Shown here: positions 42,977 through 50,478 of the stretch, one piece after another | Position numbering within the stretch: the first letter of the stretch is position 1 | Layout: each line of letters opens with the position of its first letter | Assembly (NCBI GenBank): GCA_963703555.1 | Contig: CAVPEV010000046.1 | Coordinates: forward strand, 88,996 to 152,995 | Reading direction: 5' to 3' | Length of the DNA stretch: 64,000 bases | Origin: CAVPEV01 sp963703555 | Lineage (GTDB): Bacteria; Actinomycetota; Actinomycetes; Actinomycetales; Cellulomonadaceae | Position numbers and translations under genes: made by a program | The notes under the pieces: generated by a model | What the model saw: only the letters and a program-made list of their open reading frames with translations | What the model was told of the DNA's origin: nothing | Databases searched by the model: none

Positions 42977-43041
42977 CCGCGGCCCAGCCGACGGCTCCAC
43001 GTGGCTGCTGATCCAGCACCGTGGCCCGGCAGCCCTGCCGG

Positions 43042-43047
43042 TACCCT
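43042..43047 (+). promoter_or_regulatory. Candidate -10 (TACCCT) of hisH, leaderless type
   Basis: TACCCT ends 6 nt before GTG 43054. A GAGGA Shine-Dalgarno-like sequence overlaps the spacer, so either mode of initiation is possible. Confidence 0.35.
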
Positions 43048-43053
43048 GAGGAC

Positions 43054-43692
43054 GTGGCCTCCGCTCCCCGAGTCGTCGTGCTGGACTACGGCTTCGGCAA
43101 CGTGCGCTCGGCGGTGCGGGCCCTGGCTCGGGTCGGAGCCGACGTGGAGCTCACCGCCGACCGGACCGCGGCCGAGGAGGCCGACGGGCTCGTCGTGCCC
43201 GGTGTCGGGGCGTTCGCCGCCGTCATGGCGGGGCTGCAGCGGGTGCGCGGGGACCAGGTCGTGGAGCGGCGGCTGGCCGGCGGCCGGCCGGTGCTGGGCA
43301 TCTGCGTCGGGATGCAGGTGATGTTCGCCGCGGGAGAGGAGCACGGGGTGCACACGGAGGGCCTGGGCGAGTGGCCCGGCGTCGTCGACCGGCTCGACGC
43401 ACCCGTCGTGCCCCACATGGGGTGGGCGCAGGTGGATCCGCCGGTCGGCTCCCGGCTGTTCGCCGGGGTGGCGGGCGAGCGGTTCTACTTCGTGCACTCC
43501 TATGCTGCGCGCAGCTTCCCGCTGCCCGGGTCGCGTGCGCTGCGCACCCCGCAGGTCACCTGGGCCGACCACGGCGGCCCGTTCGTCGCGGCCGTGGAGG
43601 ACGGTCCGCTGTCGGCCACCCAGTTCCATCCGGAGAAGTCCGGGGACGCGGGCGCGGCGCTGCTGAGCAGCTGGGTCGCATCGCTGAGCTGA
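43054..43692 (+). CDS. hisH: Imidazole glycerol phosphate synthase, glutaminase subunit
   Basis: It supplies ammonia from glutamine to HisF. The 212-residue class I glutamine amidotransferase has LDYGFGNVRSAVRAL, PGVGAFAAVM, the nucleophile C84 in LGICVGMQVMF, HMGWAQV, FYFVHSYA and the triad H192 and E194 (FHPEKSG). GTG 43054 gives the standard N-terminus; a GTG at 43021 would add 11 atypical residues. Its partner hisF is not in the window. Confidence 0.94.
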   Translation: MASAPRVVVLDYGFGNVRSAVRALARVGADVELTADRTAAEEADGLVVPGVGAFAAVMAGLQRVRGDQVVERRLAGGRPVLGICVGMQVMFAAGEEHGVHTEGLGEWPGVVDRLDAPVVPHMGWAQVDPPVGSRLFAGVAGERFYFVHSYAARSFPLPGSRALRTPQVTWADHGGPFVAAVEDGPLSATQFHPEKSGDAGAALLSSWVASLS

Positions 43693-43745
43693 GGTCGGGT
43701 CGACCCACGGTGAGCACCACCACGCACGAGCCCGGAGGAGGACCG

Positions 43746-44492
43746 GTGACCGCACGCCTGCAGCTGCTGCCCGCCGTCGACGTGGCCGACGGGCGGGCCG
43801 TGCGGCTCGTCCGTGGCGAGGCCGGCTCGGAGACCGTCTACGGCGACCCGTTGACCGCCGCCCTGGACTGGCAGGCCGCTGGGGCGGAGTGGGTGCACCT
43901 GGTGGACCTGGACGCCGCGTTCGGTCGTGGCTCCAACCTGCCGCTCGTGGCCGAGGTGGTGGGCGAGCTGTCCGGGCTCGGCGTGCAGGTGGAGGTGTCC
44001 GGGGGCATCCGCGACGACGCCGGCCTGGACCGTGCGCTGGCCACGGGGGCAACCCGGGTGAACCTGGGCACCGCAGCCCTCGAGGACCCGGCCTGGACCG
44101 CTCGGGCGATCGCCCGACACGGTGGCGCGGTCGCCGTCGGCCTGGACGTCCGCGGCACGACCCTCGCCGCGCGAGGGTGGACCCGCCACGGTGGCGACCT
44201 GTGGGAGGTCCTCGCCCGGCTCGACGACGCGGGCTGTGTGCGCTACGTGCTCACCGACGTCACGAAGGACGGCACGCTGGGTGGGCCCAACCTCGAGCTG
44301 CTCGCCGCCGTGTGCGCCCGGACCCCGGCGCCGGTGGTCGCGTCAGGTGGTGTGTCGAGCCTGGCGGACCTGCAGGCGCTGCGCGCGCTGGTCCCGGCAG
44401 GGGTGGAGGGTGCCATCGTCGGCAAGGCACTGTACGAGGGGGCGTTCACCCTTGGTGAGGCGCTCGACGTCGCCGGCCGCCCGGACACCTGA
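43746..44492 (+). CDS. priA: Phosphoribosyl isomerase A (HisA, probably bifunctional HisA/TrpF)
   Basis: A 248-residue TIM barrel that isomerises ProFAR to PRFAR in histidine synthesis. Actinobacterial PriA enzymes also do the TrpF reaction, because these organisms usually lack trpF. Visible: LLPAVDVADGRAVRLVRGEAGSETVYGDP, WVHLVDLDAAFGRGSN with the catalytic Asp, EVSGGIRDDAGL, VNLGTAAL, VLTDVTKDGTLGGPN with the second catalytic Asp, and VASGGVSSLADL. The start is GTG 43746 with GGAGGAGG 6 nt upstream. The dual role is inferred from lineage. Confidence 0.93.
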   Translation: MTARLQLLPAVDVADGRAVRLVRGEAGSETVYGDPLTAALDWQAAGAEWVHLVDLDAAFGRGSNLPLVAEVVGELSGLGVQVEVSGGIRDDAGLDRALATGATRVNLGTAALEDPAWTARAIARHGGAVAVGLDVRGTTLAARGWTRHGGDLWEVLARLDDAGCVRYVLTDVTKDGTLGGPNLELLAAVCARTPAPVVASGGVSSLADLQALRALVPAGVEGAIVGKALYEGAFTLGEALDVAGRPDT

Positions 44493-44517
44493 CCGTCGGC
44501 AGGTCGCCGGGGCCCGC

Positions 44518-45309
44518 TCAGGGCGTGGCGCAGGAAGCGACGGGGGCGAACGACGCGTCGTCGGCCAGCAGGGTGCGCAGCATGCCCACCGGGACCACGA
44601 AGCTCTGGTCCGCGTCGTTCTTCGCGTACACCACGCCGACCACCCGGCCCGTGGCGTCCAGGACGGCGGATCCCGAGCTGCCCGGCTCCACCGGCGCGTC
44701 GGTGACGACCACCTCCCCGATCGTCTCGTGCAGCGGGTCGGTCGTCCTGGCGATGACGTGGCCGCTGGTCACCGTGAGCTGACCGCCACCGGGGTAGCCC
44801 ACCACGCTCACGGCGTCACCGATCGTCGGGTCGGCGGTGGCGAGCCTGGGGACGGCCGGCAGGTCGGCTGCGGTGCGGACCAGGGCGAGATCGGCGATGC
44901 CAGCGGCGCTCGCGGCCGCGACGGCCACGTCGCGGCCGTCGTAGGTGGACAGCTGCAGCTGCGCAGCGCCGGCCACGACGTGCCGGTTGGTGACGAGGGT
45001 GTGGGCGTCCAGGGCGAAGCCCGAGCCGGTGGACAGCGCGTCACAGCCCACGTTGCGGACGCGCACGGCGATCCGCCGGGCCACGTCGAAGCCGTCCGCG
45101 GAGAGGAAGCCCGGGTCGACCGGCGTCGGCGTCGCGGACCCGACGATCGTGGCCGGCACGGGTCCGGGCAGCTCGGGCAGCGCACCGCACCCGGTCAGAC
45201 CGACCACGGCGGCGACGGTGCCTGCCAGGCGGAGCGCCCGCCGGGTCGCGCCGTCCCGGGTCGCCCTGTGCCCGGCCACCCCGCGCCGCGCCACCCCGCG
45301 CCATGTCAT
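44518..45309 (-). CDS. Trypsin-like serine protease, probable lipoprotein
   Basis: A 263-residue S1C-type protease. The N-terminus is a signal sequence ending in a lipobox (VVGLTGC, C41), so the mature protein is probably lipid-anchored outside the membrane and processed by LspA. The catalytic triad is H110 (TNRHVV), D140 (IADLALV) and S212 (PGSSGSAV). There is no PDZ domain, unlike HtrA. The start is ATG 45309, overlapping the upstream membrane-protein gene by ATGA, so the two are co-expressed. The substrate is unknown. Confidence 0.88.
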   Translation of the reverse strand: MTWRGVARRGVAGHRATRDGATRRALRLAGTVAAVVGLTGCGALPELPGPVPATIVGSATPTPVDPGFLSADGFDVARRIAVRVRNVGCDALSTGSGFALDAHTLVTNRHVVAGAAQLQLSTYDGRDVAVAAASAAGIADLALVRTAADLPAVPRLATADPTIGDAVSVVGYPGGGQLTVTSGHVIARTTDPLHETIGEVVVTDAPVEPGSSGSAVLDATGRVVGVVYAKNDADQSFVVPVGMLRTLLADDASFAPVASCATP

Positions 45310-45992
45310 GGCGACAGCTCCTGCTGCAGCTGCGCGTTGGCGTCCGTGGCCGACCGGCACAGGTCCTGCACCTGAGAGCTGAACCGGGCGAGGTCGGTGG
45401 GGTCGTAGGCCGCGGCGTCCTGTAGATAGCCGATGAGCTGGTCCTGCCCGCCGATGCACGCGGTCAGGGCCGAGGCGACCTTGCCGGCTGCGGCGGTGAC
45501 GCGCTGCTGGTAGTCGACGAGCTGGCGCTGCAGCTCGCGGTCGTCACCCAGCTGCGCCTTCTCGTCGGCGAGCTGGGTGATCCGCTCCTGGGCGGCGGAC
45601 AGCTGGCTGCTCACCTCGGCGAGCGCGGCCCGACTCTGGTCCAACCTGGTCTGGACGTCGGCCAGCTGGTCCGCACCGCTGCGGGCCCGGTCCTCCCATG
45701 CGGTGCTGCTGTCCTGCCACTGCCGGGTGGCGACGGCCAGGTATCCGCCCAGCCCCAGGACCACCACGAAGGCCGTGACGAGCGCCGCCGTCAGCCACCG
45801 GTGGCCGGTGCGGCCCCGCGACGGCTCGTTCTCCCCGGGCTGCGGAACGCGCAGGGCGGCGGCCTCCGTGCCGGCGAAGGGCCCTGCGCGGTCCGTGCCG
45901 GGGAGGTCGTCCGTGCCGGCGAGCGTGCCGACGTCGTCCGCCCCCGCCGCCGCCGCCGCGCCGTCCGCACCCAGCGGTGCTGGAGAGGTCAC
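45306..45992 (-). CDS. Single-pass membrane protein with extracytoplasmic coiled coil
   Basis: Not assigned to a known family. The 228 residues comprise an Asp/Gly/Ala-rich cytoplasmic segment (1-65), one membrane helix (about 67-88, WLTAALVTAFVVVLGLGGYLAV), a coiled coil (about 95-160; DQLADVQTRLDQSRAALAEV, SAAQERITQLADEKAQL) and a C-terminal region with two Cys (TACIGGQ, DLCRSA). The start is GTG 45992. It is translationally coupled to the trypsin-like lipoprotein downstream, which suggests a scaffold or substrate role beside it (inference). Confidence 0.82.
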   Translation of the reverse strand: MTSPAPLGADGAAAAAGADDVGTLAGTDDLPGTDRAGPFAGTEAAALRVPQPGENEPSRGRTGHRWLTAALVTAFVVVLGLGGYLAVATRQWQDSSTAWEDRARSGADQLADVQTRLDQSRAALAEVSSQLSAAQERITQLADEKAQLGDDRELQRQLVDYQQRVTAAAGKVASALTACIGGQDQLIGYLQDAAAYDPTDLARFSSQVQDLCRSATDANAQLQQELSP

Positions 45993-46100
45993 GGCGTCAG
46001 GATAGAGGCTGCCGGCCGACTCCAGGGGCCCAGGTCGCACGCGTCCCGCCGGCAGCCCTTGCGGGCTTGCCCGCGCCGCCGCCGGCCCTGTCAGCGGGGT

Positions 46101-46460
46101 CTAGACCACCGACCCGGTCCACTTCTCGCCCGGTCCCTCGCCCGGCGGGTCGGGGTACGGCGAAGCCTCCCGGAACGCCAGTTGCAGCGAGCGGAGCCCG
46201 TCCCGCAGGGCCCGCGCGTGCTGGTTGCCGATGTCGGGCGCGGCGGCGGTGACGAGGCCGGCGAGCGCGGTGATGAGCTTGCGCGCCTCGTCCAGGTCCC
46301 GCCACCGGTCGCCGGGCACCCCGTCGACGTCCTCAGCCAGGCCGCACTTGACGGCCGCTGCGCTCATCAGGTGCACGGCGGCCGTGGTGATGACCTCGAC
46401 CGCCGGTACCTCGGAGATGTCCCGGGTCGCGGACTGCACGGCATCGGCGTCGCTGGTCAT
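46101..46460 (-). CDS. DUF1844 protein
   Basis: A 119-residue protein with the DUF1844 core: VEVITTAAVHLMSAAAVKCGLAEDV and LDEARKLITALAGLVTAAAPDIGNQHARALRDGLRSLQLAFREASPYPD (listed in parts), ending GEGPGEKWTGSVV. It is short and mostly helical; its function is unknown. In many actinobacteria it lies directly beside infC. Here the fur-katA pair separates them. The start is ATG 46460, 49 bp after the catalase stop, so it may be read through from fur-katA. Confidence 0.92.
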   Translation of the reverse strand: MTSDADAVQSATRDISEVPAVEVITTAAVHLMSAAAVKCGLAEDVDGVPGDRWRDLDEARKLITALAGLVTAAAPDIGNQHARALRDGLRSLQLAFREASPYPDPPGEGPGEKWTGSVV

Positions 46461-46509
46461 GACGGGATCCTCGCAGACCTGCGCCGCCGGTGCGGTGCCG
46501 GTGCGCGAC

Positions 46510-48021
46510 TCAGTGGCCGGTGCCGACCGGCACGCTCGACGGGCCGGCCGCAGCGGCGGTCGGCGCCGGGGCGGTACCGGTGAGCGCGGCGCGCAGCTGC
46601 GCCCCGAGGCCCGCGTCGACCTGGGTCCAGTACTGGATCGCGCGCTCGCGGATGTCCGCCCGGCGCACCGCGCCGACGTGCCCGGTGATGGTGTCGAGGA
46701 AGCGCGCCTTCTCCGCGTCGTCGAAGACGTCCCGGTAGAGCGTGCCGGCCTGGCCGAAGTCGTCGTCCTCGGCGTGCAGGGACGCGGCGGAGCGCACCAG
46801 CTCACCGTCGGACTCCCACCCGTGCGACTCCGCGGCGAGCGTCGGGTCGGCCGCGGGACCGCCTCCGGAGTTGGGTGCGTACACCGGCACGTCGGGCCCT
46901 GGGGCCCGGTATCGCATGGCACCGTCCTTGTCGTAGGAGTGCACCGGGGCGACCGGCGAGTTCACCGGCAGCTGCTGGTAGTTCGTCCCGATGCGATACC
47001 GGTGCGCGTCGGCGTAGGAGAAGATGCGGGCGAGCAGCATCCGGTCCGGGCTGGCCGCGATCCCCGGGACGAAGCTGGACGGCTCGAACGCGGCCTGCTC
47101 GATCTGGGCGAAGTAGTTGTCCGGGTTGCGGTCGAGCACCAGGCGCCCCACCTCCAGGAGCGGGTAGTCCGCGTGCGGCCAGACCTTGGTGACGTCGAAC
47201 GGGTTGAAGCGGTAGCCCACGGCATCGGCGTACGGCATCACTTGGACCGACAACCGCCATGCCGGGAAGTCGCCGCGCTCGATGGCCTCGTGCAGGTCGC
47301 GGACGTGATGATCGGCGTCGGTCCCGGCGAGCTCGGCGGCCTCGGCGTTGGTGAGGTTCGCGACCCCCTGCTCGGAGTGGAAGTGGTACTTGACCCAGAC
47401 CCGCTCGCCGGCCGCGTCGATCCACTGGAAGGTGTGCGACCCGTAGCCGTTCATGTACCGCCAGGAGGCGGGGATACCGCGGTCGCCCATGAGCCACGTG
47501 ACCTGGTGGGCGGACTCGGGGGACAGCGTCCAGAAGTCCCACTGCATGTCGTTGTCGCGGAGGTTGGAACCGGGCAGGCGCTTCTGGGACCGGATGAAGT
47601 CGGGGAACTTCATGCCGTCGCGGATGAAGAACACCGGGGTGTCGTTGCCGACGAGGTCGTAGTTGCCCTCGCTCGTGTAGAACTTCAGCGCGAAGCCGCG
47701 GGGGTCGCGCCAGGTGTCCGGGCTGCCGTGCTCCCCGGCGACGGTGGAGAACCGGGCGAGCACCGGGGTGGTCGTGCCGGGGGCGAAGACCGCCGCCCGG
47801 GTCAGCTCGCTGACGTCGGCCGTCACGGTGAACGAGCCGAACGCGCCACCGCCCTTGGCGTGCACGACCCGCTCGGGGACGCGCTCCCGGTTGAACTGGG
47901 CGAGCTTCTCCACGAGATAGGCGTCGTGCAGGACGATCGGGCCGTCGGGGCCGACTGTCAGGGCGTGGGCGTCCGATGCGACGGGCGCGCCCGATCCGGT
48001 GGTGGTGGCAGGTGCGGTCAT
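46510..48021 (-). CDS. katA: Monofunctional haem catalase (KatA type, clade 3)
   Basis: It dismutates hydrogen peroxide to water and oxygen. The 503-residue small-subunit catalase shows RVVHAKGGGAFGSF with the distal His (H54), YDLVGNDTPVFFIRDG with N126, RDPRGFALKFYTSEG, and the proximal haem ligand in RIFSYADAHRYRIG. It lacks the C-terminal flavodoxin-like domain of large catalases. The start is ATG 48021, overlapping the fur stop by 4 bp. The C-terminal 60 residues are Ala/Pro-rich. Confidence 0.96.
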   Translation of the reverse strand: MTAPATTTGSGAPVASDAHALTVGPDGPIVLHDAYLVEKLAQFNRERVPERVVHAKGGGAFGSFTVTADVSELTRAAVFAPGTTTPVLARFSTVAGEHGSPDTWRDPRGFALKFYTSEGNYDLVGNDTPVFFIRDGMKFPDFIRSQKRLPGSNLRDNDMQWDFWTLSPESAHQVTWLMGDRGIPASWRYMNGYGSHTFQWIDAAGERVWVKYHFHSEQGVANLTNAEAAELAGTDADHHVRDLHEAIERGDFPAWRLSVQVMPYADAVGYRFNPFDVTKVWPHADYPLLEVGRLVLDRNPDNYFAQIEQAAFEPSSFVPGIAASPDRMLLARIFSYADAHRYRIGTNYQQLPVNSPVAPVHSYDKDGAMRYRAPGPDVPVYAPNSGGGPAADPTLAAESHGWESDGELVRSAASLHAEDDDFGQAGTLYRDVFDDAEKARFLDTITGHVGAVRRADIRERAIQYWTQVDAGLGAQLRAALTGTAPAPTAAAAGPSSVPVGTGH

Positions 48022-48488
48022 GCTGATCTCTCCCTCGTATCGCGTGCAGGTGCGGTGGCGGACGACGACGCGCAGCGGGGGCACACACCCCAGTACGTGA
48101 CCTCCGCGGTGTCCACGAGGAAGCCGTGGTCGCTGCTCGGTACCAAGCAGGGAGCCTCGCCGATCGCGCAGTCGACGTCGTCGACCGCCCCGCACCCGCG
48201 GCAGACGACGTGGTGGTGGTTGTCGCCCACCCGCCGCTCGTAGCGGGCGGGATGGCCGGCCGGCTCGAACCGCCGCAGCAGGCCGGCCGCCGTGAGAGCA
48301 CGCAGCGCGTCGTACACCGCCTGCACGGAGACCGCTCCGAGGCGGTCGCGGACCAGCCGCACCGTGGTCTCCGCGTGGGTGTGTGGGTGGCCGGCGATCG
48401 CCTCGAGCACCGCCAGGCGGATCGCGGTGACCCGAAGGCCTGTGCTGCGCAGCGTCTCGATGGCACCGGGCTGCGTCGTGTCCGTCAC
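48018..48488 (-). CDS. furA: Fur-family peroxide-responsive regulator (FurA/CatR type)
   Basis: A 156-residue Fur-family repressor with a winged helix (LRSTGLRVTAIRLAVLEAIAGHPHTHAETTVRLVRDRLG in parts) and a dimerisation domain with HHHVVCRGCGAVDDVDC and VCPRCASSS, the structural zinc sites. Co-translation with a catalase marks it as the peroxide sensor (CatR/FurA class). The start is GTG 48488; longer frames add an unlikely N-terminus. A FurA-like site lies 24 bp upstream, implying autoregulation of the pair. Confidence 0.94.
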   Translation of the reverse strand: MTDTTQPGAIETLRSTGLRVTAIRLAVLEAIAGHPHTHAETTVRLVRDRLGAVSVQAVYDALRALTAAGLLRRFEPAGHPARYERRVGDNHHHVVCRGCGAVDDVDCAIGEAPCLVPSSDHGFLVDTAEVTYWGVCPRCASSSATAPARDTRERSA

Positions 48489-48511
48489 GTCGCCAGCCCA
48501 CCACGACAGGG

Positions 48512-48525
48512 TGGAAGAGTTCAAG
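48512..48525 (-). promoter_or_regulatory. Candidate FurA operator upstream of furA-katA
   Basis: The minus strand reads CTTGAACTCTTCCA. It keeps both conserved parts (CTTGA-N4-TTCCA) of the mycobacterial furA promoter operator as I recall it, and contains a TTGAAC -35-like hexamer. It lies 24 bp upstream of the furA start. Confidence 0.5.
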
Positions 48526-48540
48526 TGCTGGAGCAGATCC

Positions 48541-49127
48541 AGTCTCGATCCTGCACGATGAGCGGTGCCGCTCGACGTCGGGCAGTCCTGCTGCCGGGTG
48601 TGCGTGGTTCTGCTGTCTGGGAGTGACACGGCGCCCCGGTGTCGTCCGGGGATGGGCGCCGGTTCCAGGGCCGGGGGTCGGGCGGGCTCGTCGGGACGGG
48701 TGCGCGGTCCTCAAGCCTGGGGCGAGGTCGGCCAGGCGAGTCAGTCCTGTCAGGGCCGTCTCGGCCCGGGGTGATCGGCCGGACAGGTCGAGCAGGAGGA
48801 CGGCGCCAACGCCGCAGACAGCCCCACGTCCAGGCGTGCGGATGGTAGAGTCGACGATCGACCGACCGGAGAGGTGTGCCCGAGCAGCTGCTCGACAGGC
48901 CTCCTCGGTGCACAAGTGGAGCTGATCCCACCCGAGCGTCGACTGCTCGGCCGCCCTGACGGCCGACGACGGAGGCCGGGTCCCGGTCCGGACGTCCGGC
49001 GCGTGCGCCGGACGCGCGATGGCGCTGCTCGGTGCCGCGCACCGGACCTGTCGGCTCCTCCTGGTGCTCGCGGATGGGGGTCAGCCCTGTCCCGACGGTT
49101 CACCGTCGCGACCCAGAGGAGCACCAC
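48541..49127. other. infC upstream region: promoter and leader
   Basis: About 590 bp with no supported gene between divergent furA and infC. It holds a possible -10 (TAGAGT, 48846-48851) and a strong hairpin (48993-49014). Frames spanning it show no family similarity. Confidence 0.55.
48993..49014 (+). promoter_or_regulatory. Leader hairpin upstream of infC
   Basis: CGTCCGGCGC and GCGCCGGACG form a perfect 10-bp inverted repeat with a 2-nt spacer, 113 bp before the infC start. It could be an attenuator or a binding site for an autoregulating ribosomal protein. Confidence 0.45.
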
Positions 49128-49727
49128 ATCAGCGAGCCCCGCATCAACGAGCGGATCCGCGTCCCCGAGGTCCGCCTGGTCGGCCCCAACGGCGAGCAGG
49201 TCGGCATCGTCCGCGTGGAGGACGCCCTGCGCCTGGCCCAGGACGCCGACCTCGACCTGGTCGAGGTCGCACCGACGGCACGGCCGCCGGTCGTGAAGAT
49301 CATGGACTTCGGCAAGTTCAAGTACGAGACCGACATGAAGGCCCGTGAGGCCCGGCGCAACCAGGCCAACACGGTGCTCAAGGAGATCCGCTTCCGGCTG
49401 AAGATCGACCCGCACGACTACGCCACGAAGAAGGGGCACGTCGAGCGGTTCCTCTCCGCTGGCGACAAGGTCAAGGTGATGATCATGTTCCGCGGGCGGG
49501 AGCAGTCACGTCCCGAGGCCGGGCTGCGCCTTCTGCAGCATCTGGCCGAGGAGGTCTCCGAGCTCGGTTCGGTGGAGAGCGCACCCAAGCTGGACGGCCG
49601 GAACATGACGATGGTGCTGAACCCGGTCCACAAGAAGTCCGAGCAGCGCCGCGCCCAGTCACGCGGCGGGGAGCCGTCGGCGACCACCACGGTGTCACTG
49701 GGGGCCGAGCAGGTGCCGGCCGACTGA
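49128..49727 (+). CDS. infC: Translation initiation factor IF-3 (non-canonical ATC start)
   Basis: IF-3 controls start-codon fidelity and subunit dissociation. The 199-residue protein begins ISEPRINERIRVPEVRLVGPNGEQ (in parts) and contains IMDFGKFKYE, KEIRFRLKIDPHDYATK and KVKVMIMFRGREQSRPE. The best start is ATC 49128: AGAGGAG lies 6 nt upstream and the protein begins exactly where homologues do. Using a rare start is the classic way IF-3 regulates its own synthesis. An in-frame ATG at 49074 would add 18 unrelated residues. The C-terminus has about 25 extra residues. Confidence 0.93.
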   Translation: MSEPRINERIRVPEVRLVGPNGEQVGIVRVEDALRLAQDADLDLVEVAPTARPPVVKIMDFGKFKYETDMKAREARRNQANTVLKEIRFRLKIDPHDYATKKGHVERFLSAGDKVKVMIMFRGREQSRPEAGLRLLQHLAEEVSELGSVESAPKLDGRNMTMVLNPVHKKSEQRRAQSRGGEPSATTTVSLGAEQVPAD

Positions 49728-49807
49728 TCTGCACGCGCCGGGCCCGCCGGGTCCAGCACACCGAGCCGCGCACCCGCGCGGCGCGACGACAAGGAGAGAG
49801 CGGCTCC

Positions 49808-50002
49808 ATGCCGAAGAACAAGACGCACTCCGGTGCGAAGAAGCGCTTCCGGGTCACCGGCAGCGGCAAGCTCATGCGTGAGCAGGCCAACGGTCGCCAC
49901 CTGCTGGAGCACAAGTCCAGCCGGCGGACCCGACGCATCGCCGGCGACGTCGTCGTCTCCAGCTCTGACACCCGGAAGATCAACAAGCTCCTCGGCCGTT
50001 GA
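49808..50002 (+). CDS. rpmI: 50S ribosomal protein L35
   Basis: A 64-residue, very basic protein: MPKNKTHSGAKKRFRVTGSGK at the start and RKINKLLGR at the end. Second gene of the infC-rpmI-rplT operon, preceded by AAGGAGAG. Complete. Confidence 0.97.
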   Translation: MPKNKTHSGAKKRFRVTGSGKLMREQANGRHLLEHKSSRRTRRIAGDVVVSSSDTRKINKLLGR

Positions 50003-50006
50003 CCGT

Positions 50007-50024
50007 CGGGCGCCTAGGCGCCCG
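50007..50024 (+). promoter_or_regulatory. 18-bp palindromic hairpin between rpmI and rplT
   Basis: CGGGCGCCTAGGCGCCCG is self-complementary and starts 5 nt after the rpmI stop. It may act as a transcript processing or stability element within the operon. Confidence 0.5.
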
Positions 50025-50060
50025 GGTCGCACCGAGACCCCCACACCGAAGGAGCATGAC

Positions 50061-50444
50061 GTGGCACGCGTGAAGCGGGCGGTCAACGCCCAGAAGAAGC
50101 GCCGATCGACACTGGAGCGCGCTAGCGGCTACCGCGGTCAGCGCTCTCGGCTGTACCGGAAGGCGAAGGAGCAGGTCACCCACTCCCTCGTCTACGCCTA
50201 CCGGGACCGCAAGACCCGCAAGGGCGACTTCCGCAAGCTGTGGATCCAGCGCATCAACGCTGCGGCCCGCGCCCAGGGCATGACGTACAACCGCTTCATC
50301 CAGGGGCTGAAGGCCGCCGGTGTGGAGGTCGACCGTCGAGTGCTCGCTGACCTTGCCGTCAACGACGTCGCAGCGTTCGCCGCGTTGGTGACCGTGGCGC
50401 GCGAGGCCCTGCCGGCGGACGTCAACGCACCCCGCGCCGCCTGA
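50061..50444 (+). CDS. rplT: 50S ribosomal protein L20
   Basis: A 127-residue 23S rRNA-binding assembly protein: ARVKRAVNAQKKRRSTLERASGYRGQRS (in parts), YRDRKTRKGDFRKLWIQRI, NAAARAQGMTYNRFIQGLK and VEVDRRVLADLAVND. The GTG start follows GAAGGAG. In many bacteria L20 represses this operon; hairpins in the infC leader and before rplT are candidate sites, unproven. Confidence 0.97.
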   Translation: MARVKRAVNAQKKRRSTLERASGYRGQRSRLYRKAKEQVTHSLVYAYRDRKTRKGDFRKLWIQRINAAARAQGMTYNRFIQGLKAAGVEVDRRVLADLAVNDVAAFAALVTVAREALPADVNAPRAA

Positions 50445-50455
50445 GCGCGGCGCGG
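50432..50455 (+). terminator. Probable terminator of infC-rpmI-rplT
   Basis: CCGCGCCGC pairs perfectly with GCGGCGCGG across a 6-nt loop. The stem spans the rplT stop codon. Confidence 0.5.
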
Positions 50456-50478
50456 CGAGCCATCCCGACGCCCGGCCG

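Noticed and set aside
44493..44517. Expectation of hisF after priA
   Set aside because: The next gene is the minus-strand protease; no HisF-like sequence exists in the window.
48541..49127. Longer infC starting at an upstream ATG, or a leader peptide
   Set aside because: Upstream codons encode no IF-3-like residues. The Shine-Dalgarno sequence and homologue N-termini point to ATC 49128.
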